Source: Pinus tabuliformis
Lineage: Eukaryota > Streptophyta > Pinopsida > Pinales > Pinaceae
Direction of reading: 5' to 3'
NCBI GenBank assembly: GCA_031772625.1
Contig: CM062813.1
Coordinates: 762,786,720-762,850,719 of the forward strand
DNA: 64,000 bases
How positions within the stretch are numbered: position 1 is the stretch's first letter; every line of letters starts with the position of its first letter. Both the position numbers and the translations under genes were made by a program. Positions 1 through 9,277 of this stretch are shown here, in pieces. The notes under the pieces were generated by a model. The model was not told the DNA's origin and did no database searches. It saw nothing but the letters and a program-made list of their open reading frames with translations.

Positions 1-298
1 GAATAGTCGTCGATTCGGCGACTCGCCTCACCCACATGCATGTTGTTCCATTTTCTGAATCTGTCATTCATTGTTTACATGAACGATCATTCACTTAGGA
101 TTACACTCAGTATCGCCATGCATTCACATTCACATTCACTTTTAGTTGCCTGTAGGCGAGTCTGGGAAGCCTTGGCCCGGACTTTGCCTCACTAAGAACC
201 TCACAAAGATAGAATTGCACAATCCTTAGAGGGAAGGCTCTGCCTTCCTCTCCAAAAATGTGCATTTCTGCCTAGAAGTTATTCTTTAGGCCTGCTTT

Positions 299-535
299 AC
301 GCAATATTGAGGGACAATGACTGCTAGCCCAGAAAATTACGTAATGCAGTGACTGAGCCTGCAACCATTTCTAGCTGAGATTTCGCATTGCACAATTCCA
401 GCAGTCAACAGCAAGACTGGACTATGCATTGCATAGTTCCAGTAGTCAATCAGTCTCCCAGCAGCCCAAACTATGCCTCATGCAGTCTTGGCAGTCAGTC
501 TCTTGACCTTCCGGCCGAAATTGCGCAACCTTCAT
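299..535. repeat. Array of short palindromic TGCGCA/TGCAATGCA-type units
   Basis: Six units at about 299, 338, 385, 425, 472 and 520, spaced about 40-48 bp. Each is a partly self-complementary core such as ATTGCGCAA, TTACGTAATGCAGT or ATGCATTGCATAG, often followed by TTCCAG or CAGTC. The same kind of array occurs four times in the minus-strand copies T2A and T2B. It lies upstream of the TATA-like box, as a U3 regulatory array would; that role is inference. Confidence 0.5.
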
Positions 536-829
536 GATCAGTCACACAGGTATGTTGCAAGTCAGTTCTCAAGTTGATTTTGGTTTTCAACTGACAGAAT
601 GCTTGCCATGAGTGTTGCCATGTCTCCAGGTATTGTAGGTGTTCATGGCCTATTGTCACTAGTCAAATGAGTAGAACGATACACATCTGGTACTATTATC
701 ATGTTTGCTAAATCCTTGTTCTAGTATTAGTGATAAGTTTATCTTTCATGATTTATGTATGAAGTCTGTCATCTTTGTTTGAAGTATCAGTTGCACTATT
801 GTACAATATTAGAATAGAGAATGTCCTGT

Positions 830-838
830 TTTATATAT
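830..838 (+). promoter_or_regulatory. TATA-like box in T3 LTR
   Basis: TTTATATAT sits about 410 bp before the LTR end and downstream of the palindromic array, a position that fits the U3/R promoter of an LTR. The surroundings are AT-rich, so a chance match is possible. Confidence 0.3.
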
Positions 839-1299
839 GATCATTAAAATATGCGATATGTTTTTCACAATTATTTTGATTAACTATTTTTCGAAGGAAT
901 TATCTTACAATATATTAACTCTATATAGTTTGCCATTGATCTATATCATCATAGATTACATGGACATATTTTTATATCGCATAAAACCAATAATACACAG
1001 GGTTAGATTAAAATATATTTACTTCAAATTTTTGCATCTTACAATAAAGTTGTGTTAATTTCTAGTCATTCTCTTGCAAATCATTAGGAAAATCCCACAA
1101 ATCATATAAACCAAAAACACCGGGAAACTAGTCCCATCATATCCAGTCAGAGCCACTATCCCAAATGGAAAAGGAGCTGCTCTAAGGTCCGGACTGGGTG
1201 GTTATCCCCCTTTGTTGTTTCCACAGATTTTTGAGGCCTCAACAAATTCCTATCCCAATTTCTTATTCTCGTCTTTTAAATACTGAGTGCTTGATCTTG

Positions 1300-2265
1300 C
1301 TACACATGCAAAGGCCAAGTTGGATTTTGAAATGGAATTTGGATTCTTGCTAGTGTTCGCCAGTATCACCCTCTCTCAAGTGAATGCAAGTGATGCATGA
1401 TCATCCAAAAAATACTTTCTTCGTGCTTGTACAAATATTATGGAATTTTTCATAAGACAGGTTGCACAAGTCCATTGTTGGATCATCATCATGAGGAAAA
1501 ACATCCCCTTCTTCGTTTAGAGCTAACTTTTCTACTAGATGTGTTGGAGACTGAATGGTGACTAGTGGTGCACTTGGCATCAAATCAACATCCTCTTTGT
1601 GCGGCTCTAATTCCAACTCCATGTCAAGAACTTCAATTAAGTCTTCAATCTGGTTAGCAAGTTCCTAATCCTGCATCTTTACCCTCCTCCTCCACTGCTG
1701 GCTGGCTCTATTCTTACTCTTCAACCTTTATTGGCATTGTTTCTTCTAATATGGCACCTTGCCTTTCTTCTTCTTCCTACTTCTACTTCTACTTCTTTTA
1801 TTGTTATTTCCTCATCATACTCGTTCTTCCTTTACTTCTTGTTTGGCATGCTTCAATCTCAGTTCTTCTTCTTACAAGGCCTACTTTTCTCTCTTCCTTT
1901 GCTCTTCTCCCAGCATCCTCCACTTCCTCTTTGCTTCTACTGTTAAAGATGCTTTCATAAGGATTAGATCCACTTTCATCTTGCATCTTTGTTCTCCCCT
2001 TAGAATATGAAGAACATTTGTCTTTCCCTTATCTTGTATGGGATTGATGCTTTTTGGTGGTGTTGCTTCTAGAGTTGTCCTCTAGATCTTCCTTAAGACT
2101 CTTTATTGAAATAGCTTCATTAACTTGCTTCCATGTTAGTGTTGACCCCTTTTCTATAAATAGCTGAGTGTTTGCATACACTGGAAAGTCTATTGATGTT
2201 TGCTCAAATGATTCCCTAGTACAAATTTCAGTGGTCTCTTTTTAAGCAGCTCTCTTTGGTTCCAT
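1300..2265 (-). pseudogene. Decayed LTR-borne ORF of T2B
   Basis: Minus-strand reading from the ATG at 2265 begins MEPKRAA, meets a stop, then continues with a segment containing TLTWKQVNEAISIKSLKEDL. This parallels the T2A copy (starting MASKRTT, with NLTWxKVNEAFSVKDF) and, weakly, the T1 protein (KTTWQSTYNLIEAE). Further on are a Lys/Glu-rich stretch (opposite the CTTCTTCTT-rich + strand at 1740-1940) and an open piece at 1401-1622 (73 aa, starting MELELEPHKEDVDLMP) that matches a T2A piece near 4830-5040. The central globular part present in T2A is missing, so this copy is internally deleted. Function unknown. Confidence 0.5.
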
Positions 2266-2456
2266 TGTAACAATGACTTTGGGGAGAAAGTTCTTCACAA
2301 GTGTAGTATCTGTGGGAAACATAAGGACACTCTTGGCAAGAAAATATTAGCTTCATCAAATCTACCTTCAAAGCATGATCAAGCAGTGAACTGGGAAAAT
2401 GGAGAGAAGGATTGTACAATTTTTATCAACGAGGGAGACTAGATGACTATGGGAAC

Positions 2457-2700
2457 TATGGATTGCATAGTCCCAGTAACCAAGGATGTAGCCTGAGGCC
2501 TGAGATTGTGCAATGCACAGTCCCAGCCTGGGAAGAGACTGGGAGAGACTACTCATTGCGTAGTGTTAGTGGCCAAGGTGACAGGATGATCCTTGGAACT
2601 GCACAATGTGTAGTTGGTCTAGTCTGTACTACACATTGCGCAGTACCAGATGCCAAGCTTGTGACTTGAGCCTTAGTATTACATAGTTCCCAGTTGGACA
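2457..2700. repeat. Palindromic array II of T2B
   Basis: Six units at about 2457, 2503, 2550, 2598, 2632 and 2679, spaced 34-48 bp. Cores include GGATTGCATAG, TTGTGCAATGCACAG, CATTGCGTAG and ACATTGCGCAG, several followed by TCCCAG. It matches array II of T2A (7017-7240) in position relative to the LTR start and ORF. Confidence 0.5.
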
Positions 2701-3369
2701 AGGCAAAATATGGCCAAATCAAGTGCAAATATGCCTGGTGGAAGTGTGAAAAATGAGCAGAACTGAGTGATGATGTGAGCTTGAGTGAAAACCTGACTAA
2801 GTATGAGTGAATCAATGTAGATCAAGTAGAAACTAATCAAATAGAAGGGACATCAAATATGTGAGGAGAGTCCCTGCAATGGTGACTGTTGGTGCAAAAA
2901 AAAGGAAAACAGATGCGACACTTGTGAAAGGAAAATGAAAAATTAGAAAAGTTCTTCTACAAGTTAAAATAAGTTGAAACAACAACAACCATCAAGAGAA
3001 ATAAGCAAAATAACACTCACACAAGCGCAACGACAAAATACGACAGAAAAAGTGGAAAAATACAAAAAAACAAAAACTCACCCGGAAAAGTGAAAACGAC
3101 TGCATCAAAGGTTCCTTGATATCCTCGAGAATGCTATAACTCCAATATCGTATTTGCAAATGAGATCTAGAGGCGTCGATTAACTATATTTGAGAAAATG
3201 AGGGTTAATGATGCGCATGTCTAAAATCAAGGAAAAGAAACACTTGGCAGAAACTTCTAAAAATAGAAATGTGCCACCTTTGGGAAACTAATAATAGATC
3301 CCTACGTCCTAGGGATGGTTTCTTTACTTTAGTTTTCTTGCTTTTCCGAGGAAACTTTCCATGCATGCT

Positions 3370-3600
3370 GCTAGGAAGGATTGCACAATTTTGGGAACTA
3401 GTCAACTTTTTGGCTCAATGCACTAGGCAATTTCTAAGCTCAGTAAGCGATTACGTATTTTTCGGGCTCAGTGTAGAGTTTCCTTCCATGAATGCGTAGT
3501 TTTTGAGCTCAAGGATGACTGTCAATCTGAACTGCACAATTCTAATCATCAAGGCTAATTTCCCTCAAGGATTGCGTAGTTTTTGGAGGTAAGCCCAGAA
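3370..3600. repeat. Palindromic array I of T2B
   Basis: Six units at about 3378, 3417, 3448, 3489, 3530 and 3571, spaced 31-41 bp. The core is of the ATTGCACAATTTT or ATTGCGTAGTTTTT type, commonly followed by GAGC or GGGA. The homologous array in T2A is at 7885-8110. Confidence 0.5.
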
Positions 3601-4149
3601 TTGCTGTGTGACCAAGTTAGGAGGTTAGCTTGTGACTTAGAAGGATATTCTAAGTGTTGAAACAAGCAAACACAAGCACAAATTAAAAATATAAGTCTCA
3701 ATCGAAGCATGAATAACTGACAACAATGTAAGATAAGCTCCTGTAGATAGGAAGGAAGGCTCCAAAATCAAAGCTTATGCAAAAATTTGGAGGGTTGTTG
3801 TAGTCGCTACAATAGGTAGAGACAAATTGATAGCCTATAAGATAAAAAAATATGATGATTGAGTTTGGGGAAACTCTAGCTTAGTAACTTCAAATTGATT
3901 CTTCTTGGTCATAATGGTTCCAAGCTCGGTACTATGCGATGACATCCCCAAATTGCGTGATGGTGTCTAGCGGGAAGCAAACTCTAGCATCCATGGCATC
4001 TGACTACAATGTTTTGGAACCAATTTATACTTCCCTCCGAGGCATGATCAAAATTTTTTTCACTTGGAGAGGACGCCAATGTAGTCACACATGTTCAAAA
4101 TTTTCACCTCCAAGTCCTCCTTGGTGCCAATCTATCTCAACTGCTCCAA

Positions 4150-6832
4150 CTATTCCTCTACCTCCTTTCTGAATTGGTTCCTGCATTTGGCTTCAGTGAG
4201 TGAACCAACTAATGGGATCTTGTGGGTATTCACCAAGGAATGCAGACTATTGTATATCCATGCATACAAGTCCTGAATGTTTCCAATGAATGAGGCAAGC
4301 TGCTTGTTGTTATGGATCAACATTTGCACTCTTGATTTCTCTAGCTCTACTTGTGGCTTCATCTTCTTACCTAAGTCAAGAGGTACCCCTTTGTATCGCA
4401 TTGTGCATTCATGCACGACAACGATTGCATCTTGCACATTTTTAAGAGTTTTGAAAAGGTCCTTACACTGCTTCTACAAGCCAAGCAGATGGAAAATTTC
4501 CTTATGCCTGGTAACGATCTCCTCATAGGTATCCGACATGGTCTCTCCAAGTTCCAATGCTTCATGAAGTATCACTTCCTTCAATTCCTCTAAGTGGACC
4601 TGTGTCAAAGTTGTGTTATCAGCTACTGCGCAAAGATGTTCAACCTCTTCCCTAGCAGCCTGCAAGTTATTTTCCAATTTATTATTCTTGGCCATCAAAC
4701 ACTAAGTTTTCAATTTTTTTTCACCTGTGAAGGAAAACTTGGCTAAGGCAATGGCTTCAGGATCTCTCCTAATGTCAGCTATAATTACCCTTTCTCTCAT
4801 AAAAGCAAGCGATGTGATATCATCCATAAGATTCTTCTTACATGCTTGTACAATATTCTTTGGAGTTCATCTTATGACATATTGTATGTTTCCATAACCA
4901 GATCATTGTCAAGAGGAATAAATTCCCCTTCATCACCTGGAGCTAAATTTGTTGCTGGAGGTGGTGGAGACTTAATAGTGTCTTGTTGTGTGCTAGGCAT
5001 CAGGTTGATATCCTGATTTTGCAGCTCTAGTTCCACCTATGTATCATCGATATCTATCATTTTTTAATTATGCTAAGAAAGCTCTTGATCCTACATCTAT
5101 CTGCCTTACCCCTCTGCTGGTTGCCAACTATTTTATTTCTCTTTAATTGGTTTTGTGTTGCTTCTTCTGCGATTGCGCATTTCCTTTCTTCTTCTTCCTG
5201 CTTCCGCTTCTCTTCTTGTTCTTTCTTCTAATTTTCTTCCTCCAATCTCCTCTACTGCTCTTCTCTCTTCCTCCATTTTGCTCTCTCCATCCTCTATTTC
5301 CTCGTTGCCTCAATTGCTAAAGCCACTTTCCTAAAAGTTGGATATACTTTCACCTTGCAAATTCTTTCTCCCCCTAGACTATGAGCAACCTTTCTCTTTC
5401 CTTTATCCTACATGAGGTTTGTCCCTACTACTGGTGCTTCTTTTGGAGTTGCTACCTTATGTGGAGCAACCTGTGAAGTTCCTACAAAACTAACTGTCTC
5501 ACGGGCCTTGGAGGCATTATAGAAATTCATCCATGGATCCTCTTCCTGCAAATCAAATGTCTCACTGAGCTACTAAAAGTGAATTATTGCATAGTGGTTC
5601 TTGCAAATACCATGAGGATCATATGGACTAAAGTCTCGAGTACCAAATAAAAGCTTCTCTATCACCTTTCCTTCACTATCCTTGAATTTCAGGTTCTTTA
5701 TCTCGTACAATCCAATTTTCATAGGAAGAGTTGGCTAAGGTGATTCCTTTTTCCTATGGAAAGTAGGTGATAACCCTGTGGTGAGATGATATGACACTAC
5801 TTGCATGATGATCTTTTCAGTGGCATACCTTGGAAAAAAATGCGATGACTTCTCTTTGTTGAACATCCTAAGGAAGGTGCCATCCGGTGAGGCAAACCAA
5901 TTTAGGATCCCTGATATTGCCTCCATTTCTGCAGGCAACATGCAAGGTGCTTCTTCCTCAAATATCATCCTATATAGCGAAATGAGAAGGTTGTCAATTA
6001 AATTCTCCATAACCCCTCGATCAATCCGAGAGCAGCGTTTAGTGGATGTGCACAACTAGTTCTCGAGGAGTCTAAGCCCAATTCATATTAGGGAGTGCAT
6101 TATGTGCACAGATTACATCCAGTAAATATGAAGACATATAAAATATCACTTGCCCACCCTTTGGAGGATTCAGGGTGTTACCTACATGTATCATTAATTG
6201 TTGAAGCAATAAATCTGATCTTTTGAGCAACTTCCTATTGTTCACTACCTGGTTCAGAAGGACTTCCCACCCTTATGGAAAGGTCCTTGTGTTCTGCTAA
6301 CCGTGGACAAGCTAAGATGATCAACAACGGATAAGCCCTCTTGAGAGACCTTGTCTTATATGTGTTGGTGGGTGTCTGGCAAAAATTTGATTTCTCCTTC
6401 ACCCAGCTCTTAACAACATCCCTCGTGAACACTAAGTTGTTGGTGGTATATGAGAGTGAATCCATGTGTGTTTCTGGCTTAGGAAAATGGTACATCCGTC
6501 AGTAATCTGCTGCTAGAAAAGTAGCAAGCCTCCGTCCACGAGTACTTCTCAAAGTCATGCTCTTCATGTCAATATGTGAAGGTTGGATATCTACATGTAA
6601 CCTTGTGTAGCCCTAATATTTGGACATTAATGTATACCTACTTGTGCTCCATATCTGCTACAAAGTCCTTCACTGAAAAAGCTTCATTAACTTTCTACCA
6701 TGTTAGATTCAAGTCCTTTTCTACATACACTTGAGTGTCCGAATATACTGGCAAGTTGACTGTTGTTTTCTCATTTGCTTCCTATTTATTGCTCTCAGTG
6801 GTATATTTTCAAGTAGTTCTCTTGGATGCCAT
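4150..6832 (-). pseudogene. Decayed LTR-borne ORF of T2A, homologue of the T1 LTR protein
   Basis: Minus-strand reading starts at ATG 6832 (MASKRTT) and carries several stops and frame changes. Open pieces are 6235-6495 (86 aa, starting MYHFPKPETHMDSL), 5735-6055 (106 aa), 4474-4698 (74 aa, coiled-coil-like, starting MMAKNNKLENNLQ) and 4150-4437 (95 aa). The MYHFPKPE motif, preceded by an in-frame stop and Arg, corresponds to QMYHLPVPE in the T1 LTR protein. The K/E/R-rich segment opposite 5150-5400 corresponds to the KEQEE repeats of T1, and the coiled coil ending in RHKEIFHL corresponds to SHKEILFT in T1. Same order, similar total length (about 2.7 versus 3.1 kb). Biochemical role unknown. 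Confidence 0.55.
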
Positions 6833-7016
6833 GGTAATAGTGATTACTAGAGAGAAGTGCTCAACAACTATGGTACCTATAGGACAAAAAAGACACTCAT
6901 GGCAACAAAACATTAGACCTTTTAAATTTATCTTCACAACAAGATTAGGCAATAAACCGATGCGCTAGTGAGAAAAATTGCATAATTTTTCTTCGGAAAG
7001 TGAGGGATATTGGCAG

Positions 7017-7240
7017 TGGGAACTACACATTACACAGTCCCCATAGTCAAGGGACAACCTAAGGCTTGAGACTACACAATTCAAAGTCCATCCTGGATAG
7101 TGACTAGGAGAGAATGTGCATTGTGAAGTCTCAATGCCCAGGGGATAGACTGAGCCCTCGAACTGTGCATTGCATAATGTCAGAGGCCAAGCCTCATCTT
7201 GTTCTTTTGAATTGCGCAATGACCAACTAGGCACTATGAA
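7017..7240. repeat. Palindromic array II of T2A
   Basis: Units such as ACACATTACACAG, ACTACACAATTC, GTGCATTGTGAAGTC, CTGTGCATTGCATAATG and AATTGCGCAATG recur every 40-50 bp between 7017 and 7240. It lies just upstream of the ORF start on the minus strand. Confidence 0.45.
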
Positions 7241-7884
7241 AACAGGCCAAGGAAAGTGTATATTTTCCTAGTGCAAGTGTGGGAAACAAGTAGATCTAAG
7301 CGATGATGAGAGTTTGAGTGCAGATTTGACTAAGTATAGCCGAATCAATGTAAATAAAGTCCAGAGGCTTAAAAAATAGAAGGAGAAACAAATGTGTGAG
7401 GAGAGTCGCTCCAACGATGATCGTCGATGTGCAAAACAAGAAAATCAATGTGACACTTATGAAATGCAAATCAAAAACTAAAAAAACACTTCTACAAACT
7501 AATACAAATCAAAATGCCAGCAACCACGAAGGAAAAAAAGAAAAACAATAGAAATGAAAAAAAGTGGCAAAAGAGGGAAAAATCAAAACTCACCTGGAAA
7601 AGTGATGATGACTCCACCCAAGGTTCCTTGATCTCCTGAGGAATTATAGTGCTAGGATCAAATGTGAAAATGAGTTCTAGAGGCTTAAATAGATTTGAGC
7701 GAATTAGGGTTTATGAAACACATTCATCAATCAAGGAAAAATCTACACTTGGTGGAAACTTCTAAAAATCGGGATTGTACCACCTTTGGGAAACTAATCT
7801 TGAATCCATATTTTCTAAGTATTTATTTTTTCTTTTAGTTTTTTTTCCTTTTTCGGGAAACTTTCCATGCACACTGCTGGGAAA

Positions 7885-8110
7885 TATTGCGCAATTCTAG
7901 GGCATTGGGCAACTTTCCATCTCATTGCACTATGCAGTTTCTGAGCCCAGTGATGGATTGCATAGATTTTGTGATTAGTGTTGGGTTTACTTCCGTGACT
8001 GCGCAATTTCTGACCTCAAGGAAGAACTTCCAGTCTATCTTGTGCAATTCTAATCATCAAGGTTGGCTTGCCCTCATGGATTGCACAAATTTTGGAGACA
8101 AGCCCATAAC
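7885..8110. repeat. Palindromic array I of T2A
   Basis: Six units at about 7885, 7923, 7957, 7997, 8037 and 8078, spaced 34-41 bp: ATTGCGCAATTC, CATTGCACTATGCAG, GGATTGCATAG, GACTGCGCAATTTC, TTGTGCAATTC and GGATTGCACAAATTTTGG. The spacing is more regular than expected by chance in this AT-rich DNA. Confidence 0.5.
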
Positions 8111-8327
8111 TGTTGTAAGGCCAAGTTAGGAGGTTAGCTTGTTACTTATAAAAATTAGCTAAGTGTAAGAACAAGAAAACACAAGCACAGATGAAAGGCA
8201 TAATTCTTAATGAAAACATGAATACTTGATGGCAGTTAAAGGTAAGCTCATGTTAAAAGAAAGGAAAGCTCCAAAATCAAAGCATAGGTAAATTTTTGGA
8301 GGGTGGTTGTAGCCGCTACAACATAAT

Positions 8328-8770
8328 GTTAAGAAACGAAAAATAATAACCAAGGTCATGGGATATGTATTCCAATATGAATGTTGGTCAAAAACATAGT
8401 CATGGGGATCACTTATGATTAATTAATGGCTATGGAAATTGGGAAAGGAAAATGGAAAAGGATTTGGAAAGGAAGGAGGCATTAATTGGCATTTTATTTA
8501 TGAAAATAATGGAAAATATGAGAAAAGGAAGGTGAAAGGCCACAGCTTGCATGTGAGGAGAAAAACGAAGGAAAATAATGGAAAATTGAAGAAATTAGAG
8601 GCCTCACTAAAAAAAATGCTTCTAAGAATCAATTGACAAACTTTTGTTAGTTTAGCTTAGAGCTGTCTCTTTATTCTCTCTCTCTCTCATACTCTTGGAC
8701 ACTTAGAGTTTCTTGGAGCACTCTTGGAGGAGTGTGGCATACTTTGGATTTGCAGAAAGAATGAAAAGTA
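8328..8770 (+). mobile_element. LTR fragment of the G1 gypsy family
   Basis: This aligns along its length with the 5' part of the G1 3' LTR (31230-31604). Shared blocks include ATAACCAAGGTCATGGGA, GGAAAAGGATTTGGAAAGGA, GGCATTTTATTTATGAAA, a (CT)n run and ATACTCTTGGACACTTAGA. The first ~40 bp of the LTR are missing or too diverged. It directly abuts the T2A LTR start. It could be a separate solo or truncated LTR, or the displaced beginning of G1's own 5' LTR, separated from G1 by later insertions (LINE and Tat material). Confidence 0.7.
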
Positions 8771-9277
8771 AGAACATGAAATCACAAGAGGACATCAGGA
8801 TCAGCAACTACAATAGGCTTTGATTGCAGGTACTGAGTTGCATGTATGATTTCCTTTCTAGTTTTGGTATGCATGGCAGATGCATTTGGTTTCTTGGTTA
8901 TGATATTTCCTTGGAATGGAGGATTGAATGTAGTCTTGACGAGCCTTTCCATTTCCTCGATAGCCATGGTGTTGTGGGATTTGTCTTTATTTTTTGGTTG
9001 GCTCTCATGTTCCTTATGGTTGTGGGTTGAGTTACTAGTTCCTTGAGGCTTGGTTGGACAAATTCTCTGGAAGCTCTGTGACAGCTTGGGTTGAATTACT
9101 AGTCCTAGAAGCCTTGTTTGGACAAACACTCTGGAGCCCATGGTGGGTTGAGTTACTAGTCATGGAAGCCTTAGTTGGAGAAATGATCTAGAGCGCGTAA
9201 GCAGTTGTGGGTTGAGTTACTAGTCCTGTAAGCCTTGGTTGGAATAAATTCTCTGGAGCCCTCGAAAACTTGGGTAG
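8771..9277 (-). pseudogene. Start of T2 internal region: leader and gag-like N-terminus
   Basis: Lies immediately downstream (minus strand) of the LTR end at 9278, where the leader and gag start are expected. An open frame at 8782-9141 (119 aa) begins MGSRVFVQ, contains AIEEMERLVKTTFNPPFQ and ends SKPIVVADPDVLL. The first third of that reading is made of the tandem repeats at 9020-9265. No retroelement gag domain is recognisable, and the rest of gag-pol is absent. No clear primer-binding site follows the LTR end (ACTACCCAAG where T1 has TTTTTGGCGCTAG). Weak call. Confidence 0.35.
9020..9265. repeat. Four tandem units of 53-66 bp
   Basis: The phrase GTGGGTTGAGTTACTAGT recurs at about 9023, 9089 (one change), 9142 and 9208. 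Each copy is followed by a GAAGCCTTGGTTGGACAAA-like stretch and mostly CTCTGGAGC. Period is 66, 53 and 66 bp. It lies in the leader of the T2 internal region. Confidence 0.8.

Larger units (their letters stand above)
1..1244 (+). mobile_element. 3' part of a Tat-type LTR (T3), cut by the window start
   Basis: Non-coding. The block at 1122-1244 closely matches the LTR end of element T1 (55448-55567), sharing the order GGGAAACT-GTCCCAT, CCAAAYGGAAAAGGAGCTG, AAGGTCCGGACYGGGTGG, TTATCCCCC and a terminal CAACA. A TATA-like element lies at 830-838 and an array of short palindromes at 299-535, as in a U3-R-U5 layout. There is no primer-binding site or gag after 1244; instead an oppositely oriented LTR copy (T2B) follows, so the element was cut at its LTR end by rearrangement. 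Orientation + is firm. That this is an LTR rather than another repeat is inferred from T1. Confidence 0.6.
1245..3814 (-). mobile_element. Tat-type LTR copy T2B, 5' part, minus strand
   Basis: On the minus strand this begins near 3814 with a hairpin (TTGTAG-CGA-CTACAA) like the LTR starts of T2A and T1. It continues with palindromic array I (3370-3600), a stretch without genes (2700-3370), array II (2457-2700) and a decayed ORF (2265 to about 1300). It is a direct-repeat partner of T2A: 3061-3815 aligns with 7590-8325 at the base level, including the segment starting TTCCTTGAT, the GGGAAACTAAT segment and the CCAAGTTAGGAGGTTAGCTTG segment. It ends at a breakpoint with T3. No polypurine tract is visible upstream of the start. 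Confidence 0.6.
3815..8323 (-). mobile_element. Tat-type LTR copy T2A, minus strand
   Basis: On the minus strand it starts at 8323 with TGTTGTAGCGGCTACAACC, a 7-bp hairpin (TTGTAGC-G-GCTACAA) in the place where T1 has TGTTGT-GCTCT-ACAACA. Then come array I (7885-8110), about 640 bp without genes, array II (7017-7240), and a decayed ORF (6832 to about 4150). The LTR end block seen in T1 and T3 is absent at the far end: the ORF remnant runs directly into the start of T2B at 3814. A deletion or unequal recombination between tandem LTRs is the simplest reading. Confidence 0.6.

Noticed and set aside
837..1058. Open frame of 73 aa rich in Ile, Tyr and Leu
   Set aside because: AT-rich chance frame just after the TATA-like box of the T3 LTR; no homologue in T1 or T2 and no domain.
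1731..2010. Three overlapping + strand frames rich in Ser, Phe and Leu that look like membrane proteins
   Set aside because: They are the antisense of the Lys/Glu-rich linker of the minus-strand LTR ORF (CTTCTTCTT on the + strand).
2457..8110. Palindromic arrays as possible CRISPR repeats
   Set aside because: Units are short, variable and degenerate, spacers are not unique sequences of constant length, no cas genes, and the context is a plant retroelement LTR.
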